Positions 25,541-33,597 of a DNA stretch of 64,000 nucleotides are shown piece after piece. The translations under genes and the position numbers were made by a program. Origin of the DNA: Fusicatenibacter saccharivorans (GTDB lineage Bacteria; Bacillota; Clostridia; Lachnospirales; Lachnospiraceae); the NCBI RefSeq assembly GCF_015557635.1, contig NZ_JADNOP010000007.1:62001-126000 (forward strand), read 5' to 3'. The notes below the pieces were generated by a model. The model was not told the DNA's origin. It saw only the letters and a list, made by a program, of their open reading frames with translations, and made no database searches. Numbering within the stretch: the first letter of the stretch is position 1; each line of letters starts with the position of its first letter.

Positions 25541-26254
25541 TTATTTTTCTTCTACACCCGTCATGCTCTGGTGATGTACGGTCTGCATAATACTCTCCTG
25601 CTGTCGCTCGATATGCTCGCGGATCATCTTCTGTGCGCCTGCAAGATCCCGATTTTTCATACGTTCATAGAGGGCATCGTGCTCCTCGACCAGGGAACGT
25701 CGGGATTTTACATCCTTTAAATATTCAATCCGGTAACGGTACATTTGCTCCCGCAGATTGTTCAGCAGCTGAATCAGACGTTCGTTGTTCGTCGCCTGAT
25801 AAATCACATCATGGAATGCCACATCTGCCTGTGCAAGCTTCTGCAGATCATCCGTCTCTGTTGTCTCCAGCATTTGTTCAAAGCTGCGCGATGCCTGATA
25901 AAGCTTCTGCAGTTCGCTCTCTGTAATCCGCTGACACGCCAGTTTTACCGCCAGCTCCTCGAGTCCGAGCCGCACCTCCAGTACGTCGTTCAGGTCTTTT
26001 TCCGTGATCTGTGCTACCTGCGCACCCTTCCGCGGCACCATGATCACAAGGCCGTCCAGTTCCAGCATACGGATCGCCTCGCGGATCGGGGTACGCGAAA
26101 CGCCGAGCTGATTTGCCAGCCGGATCTCCATCAGCCGTTCACCCGGCTTTAACTCCCCGCGCAGAATCGCCTGGCGCAGCGTGCGGAACACGACATCGCG
26201 GAGCGGAAGGTACTGATAATCCTCCATCTGCAGGTCTAACTCATTTTTTGCCAT
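25541..26254 (-). CDS. GntR-family regulator (FadR/FCD type)
   Basis: 237 residues. Winged HTH at about 15-80 (LKPGERLMEIRLANQLGVSR then TPIREAIRMLELDGLV), followed by an all-helical FCD ligand domain with the metal-binding pattern D...H (DVAFHDVIY) and later EHDAL and EHIER. FCD regulators usually respond to carboxylic acids. It overlaps the end of ispE by 14 bp, so both are in one operon, but the regulated genes are not obvious. Confidence 0.88.
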   Translation of the reverse strand: MAKNELDLQMEDYQYLPLRDVVFRTLRQAILRGELKPGERLMEIRLANQLGVSRTPIREAIRMLELDGLVIMVPRKGAQVAQITEKDLNDVLEVRLGLEELAVKLACQRITESELQKLYQASRSFEQMLETTETDDLQKLAQADVAFHDVIYQATNNERLIQLLNNLREQMYRYRIEYLKDVKSRRSLVEEHDALYERMKNRDLAGAQKMIREHIERQQESIMQTVHHQSMTGVEEK

Positions 26255-27122
26255 ACTTTGTACCTCCCGGTTTTGATACTGTAGTCAGGAATGTCTGTTT
26301 CGACAGTCCGCTTATTTTTAACTGATCACGGGCAAATTCTGCCTTATCCGGATCGTCGAAAATGCCGAATACGGTCGGGCCGCTGCCGCTCATCATCGCA
26401 TTGACCGCACCGTTTTTCATCATCTGTGCCTTGATCTCATCGATCACCGGATACGCCGGACACGTCACGGATTCCAGCACATTTCCCATGCGGTCCGTGA
26501 TGCCGTACAGGTCATGATTTCGGATCGCCTCTACCATGCCGTCGATATCCGGATGCTCCGTCACCTCGTCAAGATGCAGGTTTCCATAGACAAATTTCGT
26601 CGAAACATTGATGCCCGGTTTTCCGATCAGCACATAGCACATCGGTACGCCGGGAAGGGATGTCAGCTTTTCGCCGATTCCTTCTGCCAGCGCCGTACCG
26701 CGCATCACACAGTACGGAACATCCGCTCCGATCTGCACACCCCGCTCCATCAGCTGGCGTTTGGTCAGACCAAGCTGAAACATGCGGTTAATTCCTACCA
26801 GTGCTGCTGCCGCATCCGAGCTTCCGCCCGCCATGCCGGCCGCTACCGGGATAAATTTTGTCAGGTTCATATCAACGCCCTGACGGATATCAAATTCATC
26901 CATCAGAAGCTTGGCCGCTTTGTATACGAGATTTCCGTCATTACACGGAAGGAACGGCAGATTGGTTGTCAGCCTTATGCCAGGTTCTTTTCTCTCCTTT
27001 ATTTCCAGCTGATCGTACATCTGGATCGTCTGCATTACCATGCGGACTTCATGGTAACCATCCTCTCTTTTTCCGGTCACATCAAGACCAAGATTTATTT
27101 TTGCAAGCGCACGCAGTTTCAT
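26241..27122 (-). CDS. ispE: 4-diphosphocytidyl-2-C-methyl-D-erythritol kinase
   Basis: 293 residues from ATG 27122, preceded by GAAGGTGGTG; an upstream TTG in frame is less likely. GHMP kinase fold with the N-terminal AKINLGLDVTGKREDGYHEV motif, ATP loop PVAAGMAGGSSDAAAAL and C-terminal MSGSGPTVFGIF. It phosphorylates CDP-methylerythritol in the MEP isoprenoid pathway, in the cytoplasm. Overlaps the downstream gntR gene. Confidence 0.95.
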   Translation of the reverse strand: MKLRALAKINLGLDVTGKREDGYHEVRMVMQTIQMYDQLEIKERKEPGIRLTTNLPFLPCNDGNLVYKAAKLLMDEFDIRQGVDMNLTKFIPVAAGMAGGSSDAAAALVGINRMFQLGLTKRQLMERGVQIGADVPYCVMRGTALAEGIGEKLTSLPGVPMCYVLIGKPGINVSTKFVYGNLHLDEVTEHPDIDGMVEAIRNHDLYGITDRMGNVLESVTCPAYPVIDEIKAQMMKNGAVNAMMSGSGPTVFGIFDDPDKAEFARDQLKISGLSKQTFLTTVSKPGGTKYGKK

Positions 27123-27528
27123 CGTAGGCACCACCTTCGGCAATGTTTTTTGTATACATAGATATTAATGGATTTTTCTTCTATTTTCAAGCGTTATCTT
27201 CTGTTTTTGTACATAATTTTATACAATTCAGTTCAACAGACTTAGAAACGCAGGTGTAAGCAGTGGCTGCGTGAAACGAACAAGAACAAAATAAGAGTTT
27301 ACGAACCTGTCGAAACTTGCTATAATTTTCATCAGATATCAGGGCAAAAGATCAAAAAGCCGGTGCAAGCTCGCTTGCAAGAGGATTTTTGATCTCTTGA
27401 CCCCAACATTTTTGCCAGATGCCAGAGCATGTCTGAAAAGAACTTTTCGTAAGCTGCGAATCTCAGATTGCGGAAATGATTTTTCAGACATGCTCTAGCT
27501 TCTGCGAAGGAAAAGGAAGTAGCTTTTT
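27123..27528. other. Intergenic region with two hairpin-forming repeats
   Basis: 406 bases between the divergent ispE and azlC genes. No gene is visible. It holds a long inverted repeat at about 27347-27401 (AGATCAAAAA...TTTTTGATCT with inner TGCAAGC...GCTTGCA) and the palindrome at 27424-27496. The part around 27230-27330 has no clear structure. Confidence 0.5.
27424..27496. repeat. Perfect palindromic repeat, family 2
   Basis: AGAGCATGTCTGAAAA (27424-27439) and TTTTCAGACATGCTCT (27481-27496) are perfect 16-bp inverted arms around a 41-base centre. Related sequences lie at 16071-16128 and 48881-48925, so this is a dispersed REP- or MITE-like family. It is 30 bp upstream of azlC. Confidence 0.65.
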
Positions 27529-28272
27529 ATGAGTTCACAAAGATCTTATTCATTTTCCCGCCAGGTTCTAGTCAACGGAATCCGCGATGGCATTCCGATC
27601 GGGCTTGGCTATTTTGCGGTCTCGTTTTCGCTCGGCATTGCAGCGCGTAAGGCAGGTCTTAGTCCTTTTCAGGGCTTTCTCGCCAGTCTTTTCAACAATG
27701 CTTCCGCCGGAGAATACGCTGCCTTTACACTGATTGCCGCCAACGCAGGCTATCTGCAGGTCGCTATCATTACGCTCATCGCCAATGCGCGGTATCTTCT
27801 GATGAGCTGTGCGCTTGCCCAGCGCTTTTCGCCGGACACGCCGTTTTTCCACCGTTTTCTCATTGGTTACGATGTAACGGATGAACTGTTTGGCATCACA
27901 ATCGCGCGCCCGGGCTGGCTGAATCCGTATTATACATACGGTGCCATTCTCGTCGCTGCTCCCGCGTGGTCGATCGGCACGGCTCTTGGCATTATTGCCG
28001 GAAATCTGCTGCCGCTGCGCGCTGTCAGTGCCTTAAGCGTGGCGCTGTACGGCATGTTCCTTGCAATCATCATTCCCCCGGCGCGAAAGAGCCGTGTGGT
28101 AGCGGGTCTTGTTGCCGTCAGCTTTTTCTTAAGCTTTATCTGCAGCTATCTCCCGGGCATCTCCACTCTCTCCGACGGAACCAGAACGATTCTGCTCACC
28201 GTTCTGATTTCCTGCGCCGGAGCTATCCTGTTCCCGGTAAAGACAGAGGAGGAAAATGCTGATGTACAATAA
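27529..28272 (+). CDS. azlC: Branched-chain amino acid exporter subunit AzlC
   Basis: 247 residues, about seven membrane segments. The AzlC pattern is clear: GIRDGIPIGLGYFAVSFSLG near the start and GYDVTDELFGI in the middle. With AzlD it exports branched-chain amino acids. Ribosome site AAAAGGAAG. Its last 11 bases overlap azlD. Confidence 0.9.
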   Translation: MSSQRSYSFSRQVLVNGIRDGIPIGLGYFAVSFSLGIAARKAGLSPFQGFLASLFNNASAGEYAAFTLIAANAGYLQVAIITLIANARYLLMSCALAQRFSPDTPFFHRFLIGYDVTDELFGITIARPGWLNPYYTYGAILVAAPAWSIGTALGIIAGNLLPLRAVSALSVALYGMFLAIIIPPARKSRVVAGLVAVSFFLSFICSYLPGISTLSDGTRTILLTVLISCAGAILFPVKTEEENADVQ

Positions 28273-28564
28273 TTATATCTATATCGCCGTCATGGCTCTG
28301 GTTTCCTACACAATCCGGATTCTGCCGCTGACGCTGATTCGGAAGCCGATTAAAAATCAGTTTATTCAGTCGTTTCTGTACTACGTTCCATACGTGACGC
28401 TGTCCGTCATGACCTTCCCGGCGATCGTTCATGCAACACAGAGCCCTGTTTCCGGCGCACTCGCGCTTGTCGTCGGCATCGCAGCCGCATGGTTCGGTGC
28501 AAACCTGTTTCAGGTTTCGGTGGCATGCTGTGCCGTGGTGTTTGTGATTGAATTGTTTTTGTAA
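28262..28564 (+). CDS. azlD: Branched-chain amino acid exporter subunit AzlD
   Basis: 100 residues from ATG 28262; an ATG six bases earlier is only 3 bases from the AGAGGAGG site, so the later one is preferred. Four short membrane segments with the AzlD features TIRILPLTLIRKPIKNQF and YYVPYVTLSVMTFPAIVHAT. Overlaps azlC, showing translational coupling. Confidence 0.88.
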   Translation: MYNNYIYIAVMALVSYTIRILPLTLIRKPIKNQFIQSFLYYVPYVTLSVMTFPAIVHATQSPVSGALALVVGIAAAWFGANLFQVSVACCAVVFVIELFL

Positions 28565-28573
28565 TAGAAATGA

Positions 28574-28617
28574 GCCGCCCTGTGGGAACAATCCTTTTCC
28601 CCGGGGCGGCCCGTTTT
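28574..28617 (+). terminator. Terminator after azlCD
   Basis: GCCGCCC and GGGGCGGC close a loop, followed by CCGTTTTGT; moderate T-run. Confidence 0.6.
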
Positions 28618-28624
28618 GTATGTA

Positions 28625-30154
28625 TTACTTTTCTGTTTCTGTTTTTCTGAAATGATAAACGCTGACCGAAGCCGCCGGCAGTGCAATCTGGAAGGAGTCT
28701 TTTTCCCGTGCAGGTGCTTTTCCTTCTTTGCAGCGGACGCGGTTCGGATGTTTCGCATCATTGTAGTTCTGCGGATCTTGGGAGTACAGTGTTTTGGCCT
28801 CAACAAATTCCGGACACTGTTTGAATTTCAATTCGATTTTCTTTGATTCGCTGTAGCTTGTATTTACGAGGTTGACGTAGATATCATCATTTTTGATCGA
28901 AGCAAAGATGCAGACCTCAGGATCTTTGTTCTTTTCCTCAAAGCCAAGCGTATACGCACCCTGATGCACCTGATACATATCGAACACATCGTAGTTTGGT
29001 GTCAGAATACAATGCTCACCATCCGTCAGGAACAGGGAATTCAGGACATTGACAGACTGTGCCACACATGCCATGCGCACATCCCCGGTATTGCGGTGGA
29101 AGATGTCGAGCGTCAGTGCAGTTGTAACGGCATCGCGCATCGTACACTGCTGATACAGCGCCGGGCGCGCATTAAATGCACTGCTGTGCCAGTTGCCCCA
29201 CTCACCGACAATCAGTTCACATTTTCTTGGCGCTGCCTGGAACGGGCCTTCCGGTTTTGGAAGCGCTTCAAGCCCGGCGTCGATCAGGCGGCGCTGTTCG
29301 TGGATGACACTTTCCAGTTCTTTGCATCCGTTGATGACATCATACCACTGTTTCTCATCAAATTTCTTCTCGGTCTGAAGCTGCTTCAGATTCCAGTTGT
29401 AAAAATGGAGATCGTAGCCATAGAGAGACGGCATCCGGTATTTTCCCATTTCCTTAAAGAAATCTTTTGTCCACGCAGCACGTTCTTTCGGCTTATTTCC
29501 ATCCGGGCCGCTGGCGATGCATTTCATGGAAAATGTCTGATCGCCGCCTCCAAACGACGGACAGGAGGAACTGAATTTCCGGTATTCGTTCGCATACATC
29601 TGCGGCGTCATTTTTCCACCGCCGTCCCATACTTCATTTCCGATACCCCAGTATTCAATCCCAAACGGTTCTTCGTGGCCGTTTGTTTTTCGTTCCTGTG
29701 AAAGTGCCGTCGGCTCTTTGCGGTTGCAGTATTCCATCCACTCTCGCATCTCGGATGGAGATCCGGTCATCATATTGATATTAAACCATGGCTTCGCGCC
29801 GATCATCTCGCAGAATTCCATCATCTCGTGCGTACCGAACTGATTGGGATCCGTCTCGAAAGTACCGAAGTTTTCATTGTATGTAACCGGCCGCTGCTCC
29901 CGCGGACCTATGCCGTTCCGCCAGTGATATACATCCGCAAAACATCCGCCCGGCCAGCGGATCACCGGCGGGTGCAGCTTCTGAAATGCATCCACAAGGT
30001 CTTTTCGGATTCCATGATAATTCGGAATTTCCGAATCCTCTCCAACCCAGATTCCATCATAAATACAGGAGCCAAGAAACTCGATAAAGTGTCCCTGCAG
30101 TTCCGGGTAAATATATTTTTCTCCAGCTAATTTTCGAAACGTAATCTTCTGCAT
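28625..30154 (-). CDS. Alpha-L-arabinofuranosidase, GH51
   Basis: 509 residues from ATG 30154 (TTGGAGG upstream). No signal peptide, so it acts on imported oligosaccharides. GH51 features: VIRWPGGCFADVYHWRNGIG, acid/base Glu in EYWGIGNEVWDGGG, nucleophile Glu in LIVGEWGNWH, and the C-terminal beta-sandwich ending in AASVSVYHF. It releases terminal arabinofuranose from arabinan or arabinoxylan oligosaccharides. Monocistronic, with a promoter at 30201-30229. Confidence 0.92.
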   Translation of the reverse strand: MQKITFRKLAGEKYIYPELQGHFIEFLGSCIYDGIWVGEDSEIPNYHGIRKDLVDAFQKLHPPVIRWPGGCFADVYHWRNGIGPREQRPVTYNENFGTFETDPNQFGTHEMMEFCEMIGAKPWFNINMMTGSPSEMREWMEYCNRKEPTALSQERKTNGHEEPFGIEYWGIGNEVWDGGGKMTPQMYANEYRKFSSSCPSFGGGDQTFSMKCIASGPDGNKPKERAAWTKDFFKEMGKYRMPSLYGYDLHFYNWNLKQLQTEKKFDEKQWYDVINGCKELESVIHEQRRLIDAGLEALPKPEGPFQAAPRKCELIVGEWGNWHSSAFNARPALYQQCTMRDAVTTALTLDIFHRNTGDVRMACVAQSVNVLNSLFLTDGEHCILTPNYDVFDMYQVHQGAYTLGFEEKNKDPEVCIFASIKNDDIYVNLVNTSYSESKKIELKFKQCPEFVEAKTLYSQDPQNYNDAKHPNRVRCKEGKAPAREKDSFQIALPAASVSVYHFRKTETEK

Positions 30155-30200
30155 AAAAATCCTCCAAATGAAAGGGTGGTGTGTATTTTTGCTACTTTTC

Positions 30201-30229
30201 AGTATAGGACACTTTAAAGGAAAATACAA
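30201..30229 (-). promoter_or_regulatory. Promoter of the GH51 gene
   Basis: Reverse strand: -35 TTGTAT (30224-30229), 17 bp, -10 TATACT (30201-30206). Confidence 0.55.
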
Positions 30230-30240
30230 TTTATTCTGAA

Positions 30241-30290
30241 AAGATCTCCGTAAAACTAGGATTTTCTGGTTTTACGGAGATCACAAATTT
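30241..30290 (-). terminator. Terminator after the toxin-antitoxin pair
   Basis: GATCTCCGTAAAAC (30243-30256) and GTTTTACGGAGATC (30269-30282) form a perfect 14-bp stem. On the reverse strand TTTTC follows. Confidence 0.7.
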
Positions 30291-30485
30291 TTATGCTCTT
30301 TTTTTGCCTGCTCCCCTCGGCGGATTTACCCGTCGAAATTTTAGCGCCCGTTCTGGAGTCGTTTCCGGACAATCTTCATCAAATACAATAGGTTTTTCTT
30401 TTGCTGCTTTTAGTTCCCTTAATTCTTCTTCTGAAAAAGCGAGTTCTTTTATCAGGCTTTCTGTCATTTCTTTAGTATTTACCAT
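30291..30485 (-). CDS. Probable antitoxin of a BrnT-type toxin
   Basis: 64 residues from ATG 30485, with AAAGGGGGC upstream. It starts with a charged helical part (EMTESLIKELAFSEEELREL) and ends with IVFDEDCPETTPERALKFRR and a basic tail, a composition seen in short partners of BrnT toxins. It lacks an obvious ribbon-helix-helix DNA-binding part, unlike canonical BrnA. Its first 14 bases overlap the toxin gene, the usual toxin-first BrnTA order. Confidence 0.6.
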   Translation of the reverse strand: MVNTKEMTESLIKELAFSEEELRELKAAKEKPIVFDEDCPETTPERALKFRRVNPPRGAGKKRA

Positions 30486-30867
30486 AATAAAGCCCCCTTT
30501 CAAAATTGGTTGCATATCTTGCGGAGATTAATCTTGTCACATCTATTTCTGCCCCATTTTCATTTTTCCGTATTCTTTCCGTATACACTACAAACAAAAC
30601 ATCATCACTTTTTATATTTCCGATCATAATCTCTGTATTACGCTCTATTTGCGCTGTCCCTGCAGATAAATCACCTATGATATCATATCGATCTTCAACA
30701 TTACTATTTTCCTCATCATAATATTCTATTCGATCATAATCAAAAAATACACGGGCAGCACTTTTAAATGAAATTCCATGTTTTTCTATATTAATTTTAT
30801 TCTTTTTCTCATCATATTCGAAAATCATTCCACCAAGTGAAAATGTTACAGTTTTGCTATTCTCCAA
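30472..30867 (-). CDS. brnT: BrnT-family toxin
   Basis: 131 residues with a TTG start placed 6 bases after CGGAGG. The BrnT pattern is present: FEYDEKKNKINIEKHGISF, AARVFFDYDRIEYYDEEN, DRYDIIGDL, and the ending TRLISARYATNFERGLYYG. BrnT toxins are RelE-like ribonucleases neutralised by BrnA. At 131 residues it is longer than the usual ~90-100, the extra residues being at the N-terminus and in the middle. Transcribed before its antitoxin. Confidence 0.8.
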   Translation of the reverse strand: MENSKTVTFSLGGMIFEYDEKKNKINIEKHGISFKSAARVFFDYDRIEYYDEENSNVEDRYDIIGDLSAGTAQIERNTEIMIGNIKSDDVLFVVYTERIRKNENGAEIDVTRLISARYATNFERGLYYGKY

Positions 30868-30965
30868 TGATTACCTCCGATTTCAGTATTTTACTGTTTT
30901 TATCGTATCATCTTTTCTTTTCTGCGTCAATGCATGATGTTAATTCACAAATTGCAATTCTCTAC

Positions 30966-31005
30966 TTGACATCTGATATTATCAGTGATATATCAATAGT
31001 ATAAT
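30966..31005 (+). promoter_or_regulatory. cyuA promoter region with two palindromes
   Basis: TTGACA (30966-30971) is followed by CTGATATTATCAG (30973-30985) and TGATATATCA (30986-30995), two adjacent perfect palindromes, and by a TATAAT at 31000-31005. With a 17-bp spacer the -10 would be TATATC (30989-30994). The palindromes are likely operator sites. Confidence 0.5.
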
Positions 31006-31066
31006 CAGAAAGAAATGCAAGATTTACCAGTTGATAACGCATAAAAAACTATACAGGAGAATTTTC

Positions 31067-32359
31067 ATGGATCAGAAATTATATGACAGTTATGTAAAGA
31101 TTTTAAAAAACGAGCTTGTTCCGGCGCTTGGCTGTACAGAGCCGATTGCCATTGCATATGCGGCAGCAAAAGCACGCGAAGTACTCGGACAGATGCCGGA
31201 ATCGATCGAGCTTTGCTGCAGTGGAAACATCATCAAAAACGTAAAGGGTGTTAAAGTTCCAAATTCCAACGGTCTGAAGGGCATTGATGTTGCGGCAACG
31301 CTTGGCGTCGTCGGAGGCTGTGCCGAACGTGAACTTGAAGTACTTGAAGATGTGACCGAGGCAGATATTGAAAAGACAAAAGAACTGGTACAGCAGGGAT
31401 TCTGTACCTGTACTTTAAAAGAAGGCGTAGAGAATCTCTACATTGTTGCAAAAGTCATTGCCGGAGAGCACAGCGCGGAGGTAACGATTGTAAACCGTCA
31501 TACCCTGATTTCACGCATCGTAAAAGATGGTGAGATACTTTATCAGATTGCGGCTCATGAGGATTCCCCTGAATACGTTGATAAAAGTGTGCTGAACGTC
31601 AAGGATATTCTTGAATTTGCCGATACTGTGAAGATCGAAGACATCAAAGAAATTCTTGACCGTCAGATCACCATGAACTCTGCCATTTCCGATGAAGGTC
31701 TCCGTCATCCATACGGTGCACAGGTTGGCCGCACGCTGCTGAATGAATACGGCAATGACGTAAAAATCCGCGCCCGCGCCCGTGCAGCGGCAGGCTCCGA
31801 TGCGCGTATGAGCGGCTGCTCTCTTCCGGTCGTCATCAATTCCGGCAGCGGAAACCAGGGCATGACCGTTTCCCTTCCTGTCATTGAGTTTGCAAAAGAA
31901 TGGAACGTTTCCCAGGAAAAACTGTACCGCGCACTCGTTGTCAGCAACCTGATTGCGGTTCATCAGAAAAAATATATTGGAAGTCTTTCCGCTTACTGCG
32001 GCGCCGTCAGCGCAGGCTGTGGAGCCGGTGCCGCCATTACCTATCTTTCTGGCGGAACTTATGAAGATGTCAGTCTGACGATCGTCAACACCATTGGAAA
32101 CGTCGGCGGTATTGTCTGCGACGGCGCAAAATCCTCCTGTGCGGCGAAAATTGCATCCGCTGTTGACGCTGCTATTCTCGCCCACTACATGGGCCAGCAT
32201 CACAGAAGTTTCCAGCCGGGCGAAGGTATCGTGCGGGAAGATGTCGAGGATACGATCAAGAGTATGGGATACATCGGAAGAGTCGGCATGAAAGATACCG
32301 ATACGGAAATCCTGAATATTATGATCGACCGTGTGGATATTGACGAAGTGTGTAAATAA
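31067..32359 (+). CDS. cyuA: L-cysteine desulfidase (CyuA/UPF0597 family)
   Basis: 430 residues from ATG 31067 (CAGGAG upstream). Family signatures: ELVPALGCTEPIAIAYAAAK near the N-terminus and the Fe-S ligand region GSLSAYCGAVSAGCGAGAA plus GGIVCDGAKSSCAAKI, matching CyuA (YhaM), a 4Fe-4S enzyme that breaks L-cysteine into pyruvate, ammonia and sulfide. Cytoplasmic. Monocistronic with paired palindromes over its promoter and a strong terminator. It fits with the cysK and metY genes 15-20 kb away as part of sulfur metabolism. Confidence 0.88.
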   Translation: MDQKLYDSYVKILKNELVPALGCTEPIAIAYAAAKAREVLGQMPESIELCCSGNIIKNVKGVKVPNSNGLKGIDVAATLGVVGGCAERELEVLEDVTEADIEKTKELVQQGFCTCTLKEGVENLYIVAKVIAGEHSAEVTIVNRHTLISRIVKDGEILYQIAAHEDSPEYVDKSVLNVKDILEFADTVKIEDIKEILDRQITMNSAISDEGLRHPYGAQVGRTLLNEYGNDVKIRARARAAAGSDARMSGCSLPVVINSGSGNQGMTVSLPVIEFAKEWNVSQEKLYRALVVSNLIAVHQKKYIGSLSAYCGAVSAGCGAGAAITYLSGGTYEDVSLTIVNTIGNVGGIVCDGAKSSCAAKIASAVDAAILAHYMGQHHRSFQPGEGIVREDVEDTIKSMGYIGRVGMKDTDTEILNIMIDRVDIDEVCK

Positions 32360-32376
32360 CGAAAGTATTACGATAG

Positions 32377-32415
32377 ACAGCCATCTGGACAAACTTGCAC
32401 AGATGGCTGTTTTTA
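32377..32415 (+). terminator. Terminator after cyuA
   Basis: ACAGCCATCTG and CAGATGGCTGT form an 11-bp perfect stem, followed by TTTTA. Confidence 0.85.
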
Positions 32416-32545
32416 TATTGCTCTTTCTGTCCATACAAAAACCCGCTGCGACGCCCTCTGTCGAACAAAATTTCCGATAAATTGTGACACACATCTTGTG
32501 GAAAGCTTTTTTCAAACAGGCTCTGATTTTGATTAGCAGTCCCTG

Positions 32546-33475
32546 TCACATCCCATAATTCAATTTCAGTTTCGCAAAAAAGTCTCTCAACGTCAGCTCC
32601 GCATTCGGATCATGGTAAACGCGAATTTTGCGGTTCTTTCCGGTGAAGTGATAGCTCATGTCCTCATAGCTGATTTCCGGCGCTTCTACCATTTCATAGA
32701 GGTCGGTACGCTGTACCTCTGCCAGCAGCAACCCAACTGTCGGAGAATCGCCGAGACCCCAGATTTCGCCGTGCGGCCATTCCTGGAACTGATAGAAGGT
32801 GTTGTTAAAGTCTACCATCTGCTGATACAGATAATTTCCAATTTCTCCACATGGCTGAACATTAAGCTGCAGCTCGGCAAGAGAAACTGTTACTTTCTTG
32901 TATACGGTAGACGGAACCTGCCATACCTTCATGCCGGATTTCATCACAACGTTTGCAGCTGCGATATCCTGGCGGAGGTTGAACTCTTCTCCCCCTTCCG
33001 GATACGGTGCTCCGCCGATCCAGATGGCGGTCATGCGGTCTGCGATTTCCGGTTTCATCAGAAGTGCGGAGGCAACGTCGGTCAGTGCTCCCTGGCAGGC
33101 GATGAACAGCGGATGCGGATCATCTTTCATGGCTTCTTCGGCGATCAGCTTTGCGCCATCCGACACGGCCGGAGTCTGCTCGTCTTTCATCGGAAATTCC
33201 GATCCTTTGCAGACCGGGCATACGCCCTGCCGATCCATCAGATCCAGCACTTTATTGACCTCGTCCATGCTCGCCTGTGCTGTGTGGCCATCGCCGTAAT
33301 CGCGGGAGAACATGTTGAAGTGACACGGAACGATGCCTTTCAGAATAAACATCGGTGTCATCAGGTGATGTGCCAGTGCGAACTGGTCGTCCGCCTCATT
33401 TTTGCAGTCTGTGCTGACAATCATACGCACGCGTTTGTTGTCCGGCACGGAAAATGTGTAATTCATTTTTTTCAT
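32546..33475 (-). CDS. Nucleoside-hydrolase-like protein with altered metal motif
   Basis: 309 residues, start with AGAAAGGA. The N-terminal strand and loop VRMIVSTDCKNEADDQFALA is the counterpart of the calcium-binding DxDxxxDD of nucleoside hydrolases, but the second Asp is Lys; the variant is closer to the NEADDQ form of DUF1593-like relatives. The later His-Asp motif appears as WGLGDSPTVGLLLA. True nucleosides may therefore not be the substrate. It is last in the reverse-strand run of two permeases and a binding protein, so it probably cleaves whatever that importer brings in. Confidence 0.75.
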   Translation of the reverse strand: MKKMNYTFSVPDNKRVRMIVSTDCKNEADDQFALAHHLMTPMFILKGIVPCHFNMFSRDYGDGHTAQASMDEVNKVLDLMDRQGVCPVCKGSEFPMKDEQTPAVSDGAKLIAEEAMKDDPHPLFIACQGALTDVASALLMKPEIADRMTAIWIGGAPYPEGGEEFNLRQDIAAANVVMKSGMKVWQVPSTVYKKVTVSLAELQLNVQPCGEIGNYLYQQMVDFNNTFYQFQEWPHGEIWGLGDSPTVGLLLAEVQRTDLYEMVEAPEISYEDMSYHFTGKNRKIRVYHDPNAELTLRDFFAKLKLNYGM

Positions 33476-33597
33476 AGTAAATCCTTTCTGCTGTAAAAGC
33501 CAAAAACATACAAAGCAATCCGCCCGAAGACCGCACAGCTTTACGGTTTCCGGGCGGATTTGCCTTAGATCTAATTATACCTAATGTTGATCTTTCG

